Assembly (NCBI GenBank): GCA_030656215.1
Contig: JAUSOD010000028.1
Span: forward strand, 1-64,000
Source: Azoarcus sp.
GTDB lineage: Bacteria; Pseudomonadota; Gammaproteobacteria; Burkholderiales; Rhodocyclaceae
Length of the DNA: 64,000 nucleotides
Direction: 5' to 3'
This document shows positions 55,172 to 64,000 of this stretch, piece by piece. The first letter of the stretch is position 1. Each line of letters starts with the position of its first letter. Position numbers and translations under genes: made by a program. The notes under the pieces are model-generated. The model had not been told where the DNA came from and searched no databases. It saw nothing but the letters and a program-made list of their open reading frames with translations.

Positions 55172-56647
55172 TCAGGCTCCCTGGCCCGCGGCGGCGAGCA
55201 TCATTCCAACCTCGTCGCCCTGCAGCCGCCACGGCGACTCGTCGCCCTGCTCGCGCAACGCACGATGCAGCAGGTAGGCGCGATTGGGCAGGTGCAGATC
55301 TTCCGGCACCCGCTGTCCGTTGGTCACATAGAACACTTCCAGCGCACGGCGCACCGCGACGTCGATGGCGGGACCCAGCGAGGCCGCCTCATCGACCTTG
55401 GTGAAGATGCAGCCTTCGAGATCGGGCCCGGCATAGGCGCGCACTACGTCGTCCAAGGTATCGCCACGGCAGGTGGCGTTGAGCAACAGCAGGCGCCGCA
55501 CGTTCCCTGCGCCGCTCAGCATCGCTGCCTGCTCGGCGACCATGCGATCGCGCTGACTCATCCCCATGGTATCGATCAGCACCATGTGCTTGCCGCGCAA
55601 CTCGGCGAGCGTCTGCCGCAGGTCGGCCCCGTCGCGCACCGAGAATACCGGCACGCCGAGAATGCGACCGTAGATGCGCAGCTGCTCCTGGGCGCCGATC
55701 CGGTAACCGTCGGTGGTGATCAGTGCCAGCTTGCCGGCGCCGTGGCGTACCACGCAGCGCGCCGCCAGCTTGGCCGTGGTGGTGGTCTTGCCCACACCGG
55801 TCGGCCCCACCAGCGCATACACGCCGCCACGGTCGATGATGTCGTCGTCGCTCGAGCGCGCGCGCAGCTTGCGGTCGAGCGTAGCACGCACCACCGCATG
55901 CGCCTGCTCGGGTGTGGCATCTTCGGTAATCGCCTCGGCCAGCTGGCGCGCAGTCGCACCCGAGAAGCCCGCCTCGAGCAGCTCGCCCAGCAGCGTGGCG
56001 CGCGCCGGTGCGTGGCGGCGGGTCTCGCCCCAGGCGAAGCCTGCAAGCTGGCGTTCGATCATGCCGCGAATGCCGCTGAGCTCTCCCATCAGGTGTGCAT
56101 TGGCTTCCTGCAGCGTGCGCACCCGTTCGTCATCAAAGTCGCGCCCGAGCGAGGCTTGCGCCCGCGGTGCTGGCGGGCGCATTCCACCCTCCTCCACCGT
56201 GACCCGGGGGCTGGCCGGAGCAGGTCGGGCGGGCTGCGCGGGGGCGCCGTAGGCACCACTGCGGGCCAGATAATCGGGCGCATCGATGCGCGGCGGATTG
56301 AACGGCCGCAGTACGGGCTCCTGCGCTCGACGCGGAGAAGACGTCGCTGCACTGCGCGGCACCGCTCCGGCGGCCAGGCTCGACAAGCTCACATGAAAGT
56401 CGTCATCGTCGATCCCGCCCGGCGGCGAGCTTGGCTGCACCCGCGGCGCGGCACTGGGCCTGCGCTCCAAGGGGGACGCCTGGCGGGCGCTGTGCAAGGC
56501 GCCGACCGCGTCGGCCGGCAGCGCCAGGATCTCGACTCCGCCATCGGCCGCCCGATTGGACAGCACGATCGCATCGGCTCCGAGCTCCTCCTTCAGCGCA
56601 CGCAGGGCCTCGCGTGCGGTGGGGGCAAAGTAGCGCTTGACGTTCAT
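55172..56647 (-). CDS. flhF: Flagellar biosynthesis GTPase FlhF
   Basis: FlhF is an SRP-type GTPase that places the flagellum. The 491-aa protein begins MNVKRYFAPTAREALRALKE as in the family, has a variable Pro/Ser/Arg-rich basic region (80-190), and the NG domain with LVGPTGVGKTTTTAKLA, DTMGMSQRD and TKVDEAASLG. It lies 1 base before the flhG-like gene. Confidence 0.96.
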   Translation of the reverse strand: MNVKRYFAPTAREALRALKEELGADAIVLSNRAADGGVEILALPADAVGALHSARQASPLERRPSAAPRVQPSSPPGGIDDDDFHVSLSSLAAGAVPRSAATSSPRRAQEPVLRPFNPPRIDAPDYLARSGAYGAPAQPARPAPASPRVTVEEGGMRPPAPRAQASLGRDFDDERVRTLQEANAHLMGELSGIRGMIERQLAGFAWGETRRHAPARATLLGELLEAGFSGATARQLAEAITEDATPEQAHAVVRATLDRKLRARSSDDDIIDRGGVYALVGPTGVGKTTTTAKLAARCVVRHGAGKLALITTDGYRIGAQEQLRIYGRILGVPVFSVRDGADLRQTLAELRGKHMVLIDTMGMSQRDRMVAEQAAMLSGAGNVRRLLLLNATCRGDTLDDVVRAYAGPDLEGCIFTKVDEAASLGPAIDVAVRRALEVFYVTNGQRVPEDLHLPNRAYLLHRALREQGDESPWRLQGDEVGMMLAAAGQGA

Positions 56648-56804
56648 GTTGGATCTCCCGACTGCTGCGCTTTTTGCGCATCCTGGAACCGATTATGGCG
56701 CCAGCGACGGGAGCTTCATGGGAGGAATAAACCGGGTTTCCCCCGTCTATTCCCCAAGCCGAAAGCTGACAGGTACGGCTGAAGGGCGATGCGGCGCTTC
56801 CGCC

Positions 56805-58913
56805 TCAGGCGGCCGCGCCCACCATGCCGGTGACGCGAATCGTGCGCGACTCCGGCACCTCGCCATTGGAGATCACCTTGAGCGTGGGCACGGCGCGACG
56901 CAGGAAACGCGACAGCAGCATGCGCAGCGGTGCCGGCACCAACAGCACCGGCGGCAGCCCGATATCTTCCTGACGCTGGGCCAGTTGCGCGGTCTGGCGC
57001 AGCAGGGTGTCGGCAAGGCCGGGTTCGATCGCACCGCCGTCGCCACCGGCCGTCATCGCCTGCAGCAGGATGCGCTCGAGCCCGGGCTCGAGCGCCATCA
57101 CCTGAACCTCGGCCGTGCCCGGGAACAGCGCCTGGATGATCGCCCTACCGAGCGCTTCGCGAACCTTGGCGGTGAGTTCGACCGGATCCTGGGTGCGCGG
57201 CGAGTGTTCGGCCAGCACCTCGATGATGGTGCGCATGTCGCGGATGTTGACCCCCTCGTCAAGCAGGTTCTGCAACACGCGCTGCACCGAGGACACCGGC
57301 AGCAGCTTGGGCACCAGATCGTCGATGAGCTTGGGCGCATCCTTGCCGATATGGTCGAGCAGCGCCTGGGTTTCCTGCCGGCCCAGGAGCTCGGCCGCGT
57401 GGTTGAGGATGACGTGATTCAGGTGGGTGGCCACCACGGTACTGGCGTCGACCACGGTGTAGCCCAGCGCATGCGCCTGTTCGCGGCCACCACTGTCGAT
57501 CCAGAACGCCGGCAGCCCGAAGGCTGGATCCTTGGTTTCGCGCCCGGCAAGCGGCCCCGACACCCGGCCCGGATTGATCGCCAGGAACTGGCCCGGATAG
57601 GCCTCGCCATTGCCGATCTCGACCCCCTTGAGCGCGATCCGATAGGCATTGGGCTTGAGTTCGAGGTTGTCACGGATATGCACCGGCGCCGACAGAAAGC
57701 CCACCTCCTGGGCGAACTTGCGGCGCAACCCGCGAATACGCTTGAGCAGCTCGCCGTCCTGCCCCTTGTCGACCATCGGAATCAGTCGGTAACCCACCTC
57801 CAAACCCAGCACATCGACCGGCGCGACGTCGTTCCAGCTCGCTTCCTGGGCCTCGCCAGGCTGCTGCGCAGCCGCAGCCGCCTGCGCCGCAGCCGGTGCC
57901 GCGGCCTCCACTGCCTCCTCGCCGATGCGCTTGTGCCGCATCCACGCCAGCGACGCGAACAAGGTCGCAAGCAGGATGAACACCACGTTCGGCATGCCCG
58001 GAATCAGGCCGAGCACGCCGATGATCACGGCGGTCAGGGCAAGCACCTGCGGGTTGGAGAAGACCTGGTTGATGACCTGCCCGCCGATATCGCCCTCATC
58101 GCCGACGCGCGACACCACCAGACCTGCCGCGACCGAGATGATCAGCGCCGGGATCTGTGCGACCAGACCGTCGCCGATGGTCAGCAGGGTATAGACCTGA
58201 CCGGCCTCACCGACTGCCATGTTGTGCTGCATCATGCCGACGAACAGCCCGCCGATGATGTTGATGACCAGAATCAGAATGCCGGCGATCGCATCGCCGC
58301 GCACGAACTTGGACGCACCGTCCATTGCGCCGTAGAAGTCGGCCTCCTGCCCGATCTCCTTGCGCCGGCTCTTCGCCTCCTTCTCGTCGACCAGACCGGC
58401 ATTGAGGTCGGCGTCGATCGCCATCTGCTTGCCCGGCATCGCATCCAGGGTGAAGCGCGCGCTCACCTCGGCGATCCGGCCGGCACCCTTGGTGATCACC
58501 ACGAAGTTGATCAGGGTCAGGATCACGAACACCACCAGACCCACCGCGGTATTGCCGCCGACCAGAAAGCTGCCAAAGGCCTCGATCACTTTGCCCGCGG
58601 CATCCGGCCCGTTGTGGCCTTCGAGCAGCACAATCCGGGTGGACGCGACGTTGAGCGACAGCCGCAGCAAGGTGGTGATCAACAGCACGGTGGGAAACAC
58701 CGAGAAATCCAGCGGCTTCTTCGAATACATGGCCACCAGCATCACCATGACCGAAATCGCGATATTGAAGGTGAAGAACACGTCGAGCAGGAACACCGGC
58801 AGCGGCAACACCATCATCGACAGGATCAAGATGATGAGGATCGGCGCGGCCAGTGTGCGCAGGTTGGCTGGCGAGAGCAGTGCGCGCAGGTTCAGGGTGT
58901 CGTTGGCGGCCAT
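56805..58913 (-). CDS. flhA: Flagellar export protein FlhA
   Basis: FlhA is the export-gate subunit that receives cargo. The 702-aa protein has eight membrane segments in the N-terminal half (for example PAILIILILSMMVLPLPVFLL), the FHIPEP-type cytoplasmic loop RFTLDAMPGKQMAIDADLNA, and a soluble C-terminal domain. It begins 10 bases after flhB. The 157-base gap before flhF holds no gene I can support. Confidence 0.97.
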   Translation of the reverse strand: MAANDTLNLRALLSPANLRTLAAPILIILILSMMVLPLPVFLLDVFFTFNIAISVMVMLVAMYSKKPLDFSVFPTVLLITTLLRLSLNVASTRIVLLEGHNGPDAAGKVIEAFGSFLVGGNTAVGLVVFVILTLINFVVITKGAGRIAEVSARFTLDAMPGKQMAIDADLNAGLVDEKEAKSRRKEIGQEADFYGAMDGASKFVRGDAIAGILILVINIIGGLFVGMMQHNMAVGEAGQVYTLLTIGDGLVAQIPALIISVAAGLVVSRVGDEGDIGGQVINQVFSNPQVLALTAVIIGVLGLIPGMPNVVFILLATLFASLAWMRHKRIGEEAVEAAAPAAAQAAAAAQQPGEAQEASWNDVAPVDVLGLEVGYRLIPMVDKGQDGELLKRIRGLRRKFAQEVGFLSAPVHIRDNLELKPNAYRIALKGVEIGNGEAYPGQFLAINPGRVSGPLAGRETKDPAFGLPAFWIDSGGREQAHALGYTVVDASTVVATHLNHVILNHAAELLGRQETQALLDHIGKDAPKLIDDLVPKLLPVSSVQRVLQNLLDEGVNIRDMRTIIEVLAEHSPRTQDPVELTAKVREALGRAIIQALFPGTAEVQVMALEPGLERILLQAMTAGGDGGAIEPGLADTLLRQTAQLAQRQEDIGLPPVLLVPAPLRMLLSRFLRRAVPTLKVISNGEVPESRTIRVTGMVGAAA

Positions 58914-58923
58914 GGTTCAGGCT

Positions 58924-60066
58924 TTATTCCTCGGGGGCGCCGGGGTCGAGCCCCTCGGGCACCGGCAATTCGGCAGGCAGCTGCGGCGGCAAACCCCCAT
59001 TGGCAACCCAGTGATTGAGTTGATACACGTAAGCCATCACCTCGGCCACCGCAGTAAACAAGGCCGCGGGAACCGCCTGTTCGAGCTCGCAGTGAGTGTA
59101 GAGCGCACGCGCCAGCGGAGGGGCTTCGAGCAGGGCGACATTGTTCTCACGCGCAATCTCGCGAATTTTCAGCGCCAGTTCGCCGCGCCCCTTGGCGACG
59201 ACGATCGGCGCCGCCATCTTGTTGGCATCGTACTTGAGCGCAACCGAAAAGTGGGTCGGGTTGGTCACCACCACGTCGGCCTTGGGCACCTCGGACATCA
59301 TCCGGCGCCGGGCCATCTCGCGCTGCATGGCGCGGATGCGGCCCTTGAGCTGCGGGTCGCCCTCCTGCTCCTTGCCCTCTCGCTTGACCTCTTCCTTGGT
59401 CATGCGCAGCTTCTTGTGGTACTGCCAGAGCTGAAACGGCACGTCCATCAATGCCAGCAGGCCAAGACTGCTGGTGATCAGCAGCGCGGTGAAGGCGACC
59501 GTGTCGGCGAAGTCCGGCATGGCGACCTCGAGCGGCTCGACCATGAAGTCGAACAGGTGATCCTTGCTCATCCACAGCACTGTGGCTGCGACCCCGCCGA
59601 TCAGCAAGGCCTTGAGCATCGCCTTCACCATCTCGGCCAGCCCATGAACGGAGAACATCCGGCCCAGACCCTTGATCGGATTCATGCGACCGAAATTCGG
59701 CCCCAGTGCCTTCGACGAAAACACCAGTCCGCCCAGCGCGATCGGCGAAGCGACCGCCGCAACCAGCAGGGTGAGAAACAGCGGCATCAGAGTCAGCAAT
59801 GCACCGCCGAGCTGAATATTGAGGCCGTCGAGCATCAGTACATGATCGAAGGCCATCTCGCGCTCGAAGGCGAATGCCCGCCGGAGCAAGCCATAGAGGC
59901 GATCGGCCATCCAGCCGCCGAACAGCCAAAGCGTGGCCACCCCGGTCATGGTGACGAGGAAGGTCGACAGCTCGCGCGACTGCGGAACCTGCCCCTCTTC
60001 GCGGGCCTGCTCTATTCGTCGCGGTGATGCTGGTTCTGTTTTCTCGAGATCGCTTTCTTCGGCCAC
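58924..60066 (-). CDS. flhB: Flagellar export switch protein FlhB
   Basis: FlhB controls export specificity by self-cleavage. The 380-aa protein has four membrane segments and a cytoplasmic domain with the NPTH cleavage site (VVVTNPTHFSVALKY). The start is GTG at 60066. It opens the flhB-flhA-flhF-flhG-fliA-mot run. Confidence 0.97.
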   Translation of the reverse strand: MAEESDLEKTEPASPRRIEQAREEGQVPQSRELSTFLVTMTGVATLWLFGGWMADRLYGLLRRAFAFEREMAFDHVLMLDGLNIQLGGALLTLMPLFLTLLVAAVASPIALGGLVFSSKALGPNFGRMNPIKGLGRMFSVHGLAEMVKAMLKALLIGGVAATVLWMSKDHLFDFMVEPLEVAMPDFADTVAFTALLITSSLGLLALMDVPFQLWQYHKKLRMTKEEVKREGKEQEGDPQLKGRIRAMQREMARRRMMSEVPKADVVVTNPTHFSVALKYDANKMAAPIVVAKGRGELALKIREIARENNVALLEAPPLARALYTHCELEQAVPAALFTAVAEVMAYVYQLNHWVANGGLPPQLPAELPVPEGLDPGAPEE

Positions 60067-60206
60067 GACCGGCTCCGGTTATCGCCCCTCCGCGCGGGAA
60101 TCAGCATGGACGCAGAACGACGTGGGGCAATTATCGCCGCCACCCCACAATCACCGCCATCGGATAAGAGCGGAGAAAACCGCGCAATTCAGGTCTTGCC
60201 GAGCAC

Positions 60207-60677
60207 TCAACGCGGCGCGGGGAGACGCTCGATGCCGCGGATCGCATCGCCCGGCTTAAGCCCGCGCTCACGAAACCAGCCCTGATTCATCTCGAGCGCA
60301 AAACGCGCCGGTGCCGCTGCGCAATGGCTCTGCTCGGTCTGCGGCTGCATGTCCTCGATATTGAGGATGCGCCCCTGCTCGTCGAGGAAAGCCACCGATA
60401 GCGGCAGAAACGTGTTCCTCATCCACATGCAGTGGCGGGCATGCTGCGGAAACACGAACACCATGCCGCGCTGCACCGGCATCTCCTTGCGGTTCATCAG
60501 GCCGAGCTGACGATGCTGGTCGGTGTGCGCGACTTCGGCTTCGATCCGGAACATACCCGCCCCGAGCTCGGCCACCGGCATCTGGGCAGCAGCCACGATC
60601 GGTACCAGCAGCCCCGGCAGGCAAACCGCCCGCAGCGCCCGCAAGACTGTCCGTGCAACTCCGGCCATCATCTCCAT
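60207..60677 (-). CDS. DUF192 family secreted protein
   Basis: The 156-aa protein has a signal peptide (hydrophobic to about residue 31, ending VAAAQ) and the DUF192 core: HRQLGLMNRKEMPVQRGMVF, HCMWMRNTFLPLSVAFLDEQ, and LEMNQGWFRERGLKPGD. DUF192 proteins are small periplasmic/secreted proteins of unknown function. It is not obviously linked to the flagellar genes. Confidence 0.85.
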   Translation of the reverse strand: MEMMAGVARTVLRALRAVCLPGLLVPIVAAAQMPVAELGAGMFRIEAEVAHTDQHRQLGLMNRKEMPVQRGMVFVFPQHARHCMWMRNTFLPLSVAFLDEQGRILNIEDMQPQTEQSHCAAAPARFALEMNQGWFRERGLKPGDAIRGIERLPAPR

Positions 60678-60713
60678 CGATCTGTCCCGCGGAAAAATTT
60701 AACTGCGCCGATT

Positions 60714-61412
60714 CTAACGCCTGCGCGGCGCCGGTCGCACATCGCGGCGCACCCCGGGCGCGTTCGCCGCTGCGGTCGCCGCGGTCACCACTCGTTTAGC
60801 CAGCGGTTCAAGCACTGGAGCGGCCGGCGCCACCACCTCGCGCCATTGTCCCGGCCGCAAGCCGTCCACCGTCCAGTCACCGATCGCCACCCGCAGCAGG
60901 CGCAAGGTCGGCAGCCCGATCCGGGCCGTCATTCGCCTTACCTGGCGATTCTTGCCTTCGCGCAGCACGATCTCCAGCCACGCCGTGGGCACCGTCTTGC
61001 GAAAGCGCACCGGCGGATCGCGCGGCCACAACCAGGCGGGCTCGGGCACTACCCGCGCGCCACACGGGCGGGTAACGAAATCGCCCAGATCGACGCCTGC
61101 GCGCAAACGGGCAAGCGCGGCCTCGTCGGGAACGCCTTCGACCTGCACCAGATAGGTCTTGGGCAGCTTGTGCCGCGGGTCGGCAATGCGATGCTGCAAG
61201 CCGCCATCGTCGGTGAGCAGCAGCAGTCCCTCACTGTCGGTATCAAGCCGCCCTGCGGCATACACGCCGGGAACCGGCACGTGGTCCTTCAGCGTCGCGC
61301 GCCCACCTTCGTCGGTGAACTGGCACAGCACCCCGTAGGGCTTGTTGAGGAGGATCAGTCTGGCCACGGGTGGAACCTGTCTGGTGGAAAGTCTCGGCAG
61401 ATCGGCAGTCAT
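60714..61412 (-). CDS. RluE-like 23S rRNA pseudouridine synthase
   Basis: Converts a specific uridine in 23S rRNA to pseudouridine. The 232-aa protein starts at ATG 61412 and has the RsuA/RluE-type catalytic motif [19 protein letters not shown] (catalytic Asp in RLD), [20 protein letters not shown], and [20 protein letters not shown]. No S4 domain is present, as in RluE. A Pro/Arg-rich C-terminal tail is added. Confidence 0.88.
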   Translation of the reverse strand: MTADLPRLSTRQVPPVARLILLNKPYGVLCQFTDEGGRATLKDHVPVPGVYAAGRLDTDSEGLLLLTDDGGLQHRIADPRHKLPKTYLVQVEGVPDEAALARLRAGVDLGDFVTRPCGARVVPEPAWLWPRDPPVRFRKTVPTAWLEIVLREGKNRQVRRMTARIGLPTLRLLRVAIGDWTVDGLRPGQWREVVAPAAPVLEPLAKRVVTAATAAANAPGVRRDVRPAPRRR

Positions 61413-61458
61413 GGACGCCGTCGTCACTGTGCCACACGCGCCGGCGTGCGGCACTTCG

Positions 61459-62385
61459 TCAGCCGCCGCCCGGCGCATGATGCTCGCGCAGGCGGCTGGT
61501 GAAATGGCGCGCGATCCGGCCGGGTGCGGGGCTGCGCGCGATCGACACCACCCAGTCGCAACGATATTGCAGGGTGTCGGACGGAATCCGACGCAGCGCC
61601 CCGGCCTGCTCGAAGGCATATGCGTAGTGATCGGGCAGGAAGCCCAGATAGCGCCCCGAACGGATCAGCAACACACTGGCCTCCTGCTCGTGGGCACGCG
61701 CGGCCGGCTGCAGACCCAGACGCCAGAAATGCTCCATGTTTGGCGAATGGTAGCCGAGACCGACGAAGCGGGCGGTGCGCAACGCGGCCTCGTCGGGCAT
61801 CGCCCCGCCGCGCAACAGCGCATGCGCGGGTGCACCGTAGACCCACATCTGCTCGGAGAACAGCGGCCAGCTCAGCAGGCTTTCGCTGACGCGATGAAAC
61901 GGGTGGATACCGACCTGAAAGGTGCCTTCGAGCAGCCCCTTCTCGATCGCGCTCGTGCTCGCCACATGCACGCTCAGGCCCACCCCGGGCGCCTCGTCGG
62001 CGAAATCGGCAACCGTCTCCGCCAGCTTGCATTCGGGATTGGTGGCGAACTTGTCGAACACCGCCAGATTGAGCTCGCCCCGCATGCCGCCATGCAAGCC
62101 GGCCACCTCGCGCCGGAAGCCCTCGATCTGGGCCAGCAGACGGCGCGCCGCATCGAGCACCGTATTGCCCTCCTCGGTGAGCGCGAAGCCCGAGCGCCCG
62201 CGCTCGCACAGGCGCACCCCCAGCCTTGTCTCCAGATCCTTCAGGTGGCGGCTGATCACCGAACGGCTGATGTTGAGCCGGAGTTCAGCCGCGGCAAGAC
62301 CACCCGATTCGGCGATCGCGATGAAGATCCGCAACAGCCGCAGGTCGGCTTCGGCAAGGTTGCTCAGCAAGGCACGTGGTTTCAT
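61459..62385 (-). CDS. LysR-type transcriptional regulator
   Basis: A 308-aa LysR protein: N-terminal winged HTH ([40 protein letters not shown]) and a C-terminal effector-binding domain. It is divergent from the family-5 solute-binding protein gene and probably controls it. The start at 62385 gives the normal N-terminus. Confidence 0.95.
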   Translation of the reverse strand: MKPRALLSNLAEADLRLLRIFIAIAESGGLAAAELRLNISRSVISRHLKDLETRLGVRLCERGRSGFALTEEGNTVLDAARRLLAQIEGFRREVAGLHGGMRGELNLAVFDKFATNPECKLAETVADFADEAPGVGLSVHVASTSAIEKGLLEGTFQVGIHPFHRVSESLLSWPLFSEQMWVYGAPAHALLRGGAMPDEAALRTARFVGLGYHSPNMEHFWRLGLQPAARAHEQEASVLLIRSGRYLGFLPDHYAYAFEQAGALRRIPSDTLQYRCDWVVSIARSPAPGRIARHFTSRLREHHAPGGG

Positions 62386-62752
62386 GCCGAAATTGTTTCA
62401 CAAATCGGAAACCTTGCTTTCGCTATTTGTAGTTTTCTGCAACCAAGCGCGCCACTAAGGTAGCTCACCGGCACACAACTAGTTTGCAGCAACACAAGCG
62501 CACCAGCGGGGCGCCCTGAATCCCCAAAGCGGGGCGTCAAACGTGAATTTCGATCTGAAAAATCAAATATCACATTCCAAAATGCACGCCTTGAATACAG
62601 CCAGTTTCCCTGAACCCCGCGCCATCAGCGCGAAAAGCCCCCCACGGGCAAGCCCTTCACGCCCAATGGCACGGGGTTTGCAGAGTAACGATCAAGCCCG
62701 TCGCACTTTCACTGCCATCACTTTCACTACCATCCAGAGCGAGGATTCAAGA
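62386..62752. promoter_or_regulatory. Divergent LysR/SBP regulatory region with direct repeats
   Basis: No gene lies here. Two direct repeats occur at 62430-62454 and 62480-62505; both read TAGTTT, three variable bases, GCAAC, then AAGCGC and CCA. Their starts are 50 bases apart, close to five helical turns, as expected for a bound LysR tetramer. They lie 45-120 bases upstream of the LysR gene. GAGGA precedes the ATG of the transporter gene. Confidence 0.45.
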
Positions 62753-64000
62753 ATGAGCAACTGCACCCGGCCCCACCGCCTGCTTTCCGCCCTGATCGGC
62801 AGTACGTTCGCCGTGCTGACTTTCGCCTCGCCCGCCGTTCTGGCGCAGGAAAAGGTCTTGCGCATCGGCATGACCGCCGCCGACATCCCGCGCACCCTGG
62901 GCCAACCCGATCAGGGTTTCGAGGGCAACCGCTTCACCGGCATCCCGATGTACGACTCGCTCACCCAGTGGGATCTGTCCAAGGCCGACGCACCGAGCGT
63001 GCTGATCCCGGGCCTCGCCACCGCGTGGGCGGTCGACGCCAAGGACAAGACCAAGTGGGTGTTCAAGCTGCGCCCCGGGGTCAAGTTCCACGACGGCTCG
63101 GCCTTCACCGCCGACGCCGTGGTGTGGAACGTGCAGAAGGTGATGGACAAGGACGCGAAGCACTTCGACGCCAGCCAGGTCGGCGTGACCGCCTCGCGCA
63201 TGCCCACCTTACGCAGCGCGAAGAAGATCGATGAGCTGACCGTGGAACTCACCACCTCGGAGCCCGATGCTTTCCTGCCGCTCAACCTGACCAACCTGTT
63301 CATGGCCTCTCCGGCGCACTGGGAAGCCAAGCTCAAGGCCGTACCCGCCGGCGTGACTGACCCGGCGGAACGCGCCAAGCAGGCCTGGGTGGCGTTCGCC
63401 GCCGACGCCTCCGGCACCGGCCCGTTCAAGATGAGCCGCTTCGTCTCGCGCGAGCGCCTGGAGATGGTCAAGAACACCGCTTATTGGGATCCGAAGCGCA
63501 CACCGACGATCGACAAGGTGGTCATGGTGCCGCTCCCCGAAGCCAACGCCCGCACCGCCGCCCTGCTCTCGGGCCAGGTGGACTGGATCGAGGCCCCGTC
63601 GCCCGATGCCATGGACCAGATCCGCAGCCGCGGCTTCACGATCTACAGCAATCCGCAGCCGCACGTGTGGCCGTGGCAGCTGTCCTTCGCCGAGAACTCG
63701 CCGTGGCTCGACAAGCGCGTGCGCCACGCGGCCAACCTGTGCGTGAACCGCGAAGAACTCAAGCAGATGCTGGGCGGCATGATGGGCATTCCGAAGGGCA
63801 CCGTCGAACCCGGCCACCCGTGGTGGGGCAACCCCAAGTTCGACATCCGCTTCGACCCGACCGAGGCCAAGAAGCTGATGGCCGAAGCCGGTTACTCGGC
63901 GGCCAAGCCAGTCAAGGTGAAGGTGCAGATCTCCGCCTCGGGCTCTGGCCAGATGCAGCCGTTGCCGATGAACGAGTACGTGCAGCAAAGCCTCAAGCAG
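62753..64000 (+). CDS. ABC transporter family-5 solute-binding protein (partial)
   Basis: Periplasmic binding protein of a dipeptide/oligopeptide/nickel-type (SBP_bac_5) ABC transporter. The frame is open for 416 codons to the window end, with no stop, so the C-terminus is missing. It has a signal peptide (SPAVLAQ), KVLRIGMTAADIPRTLGQPD at the mature start, and the family signature WVFKLRPGVKFHDGSAFTAD. GAGGA lies before ATG 62753. The rest of the operon (permeases, ATPases) would follow outside the window. Substrate cannot be told. Confidence 0.92.
   Translation, partial: MSNCTRPHRLLSALIGSTFAVLTFASPAVLAQEKVLRIGMTAADIPRTLGQPDQGFEGNRFTGIPMYDSLTQWDLSKADAPSVLIPGLATAWAVDAKDKTKWVFKLRPGVKFHDGSAFTADAVVWNVQKVMDKDAKHFDASQVGVTASRMPTLRSAKKIDELTVELTTSEPDAFLPLNLTNLFMASPAHWEAKLKAVPAGVTDPAERAKQAWVAFAADASGTGPFKMSRFVSRERLEMVKNTAYWDPKRTPTIDKVVMVPLPEANARTAALLSGQVDWIEAPSPDAMDQIRSRGFTIYSNPQPHVWPWQLSFAENSPWLDKRVRHAANLCVNREELKQMLGGMMGIPKGTVEPGHPWWGNPKFDIRFDPTEAKKLMAEAGYSAAKPVKVKVQISASGSGQMQPLPMNEYVQQSLKQ

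Noticed and set aside
56637-59018. 793-codon plus-strand frame opposite flhA
   Set aside because: Antisense shadow of flhA with no ribosome-binding site and no recognisable domain.
60125-60145. Sigma-54-like motif upstream of flhB
   Set aside because: GG and GC elements are one base too far apart for the strict -24/-12 spacing.

Overview
The window looks like a high-GC betaproteobacterial chromosome, most likely Rhodocyclales (Thauera/Azoarcus-like). This is inferred from the flagellar gene order (flhB-flhA-flhF-flhG-fliA-motC-motD, flgB to flgL, flgA-flgM-flgN, fliJ to fliR), E. coli-type LexA boxes, a FliA-type promoter, and the protein families seen. No database search was possible. It contains one tRNA and no rRNA, CRISPR array, insertion sequence or recognisable integrase.

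Positions 1-21000 behave as an accessory/defence island. The first ~150 bases are homopolymer-rich and may be a contig end. On the minus strand a five-gene operon (10832 down to 1750) carries a DUF262/HNH GmrSD-like protein, hsdM, hsdS, an unrecognised protein with a PD-(D/E)XK-like motif, and hsdR. Upstream, also on the minus strand, lie an accessory metK, a Tat-like secreted protein, small genes preceded by a repeated promoter-like element, a possible attenuator, a decayed zincin-bearing gene with several frame breaks, and an AlpA-like regulator. Next come a SOS-associated SRAP gene with a LexA box and a translationally coupled two-gene module: a 339-aa soluble protein and a 180-aa four-pass membrane protein. 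The island-like DNA stops at tRNA-Thr(TGT).

From 21.1 kb the DNA looks like core genome. A strong LexA box precedes a 53-aa predicted membrane protein, followed by creA and proQ/finO-like genes and two tandem diguanylate cyclases leading into fliJ-fliK-fliL-fliM-fliN-fliO-fliP-fliQ-fliR. Convergent to these is a minus-strand flgB-C-D-E-F-G-H-I-J-K-L run plus a lipoprotein. flgA, flgM (with a FliA promoter) and flgN face the other way. parE and parC sit inside the flagellar region, separated by a NifX-like gene and a short TPR-like gene. The minus strand then carries flhB, flhA, flhF, a MinD-like flhG whose P-loop is missing, fliA and the motC/motD stator pair.

The last 4 kb holds a DUF192 gene, an RluE-like pseudouridine synthase, a LysR regulator and a divergently transcribed family-5 solute-binding protein cut by the window end.

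The best candidates for undescribed biology are the PD-(D/E)XK-like gene inside the type I R-M operon, the 339/180-aa membrane-effector-like pair, the LexA-controlled 53-aa membrane protein, and the island's repeated promoter element with its attenuator-like switch.
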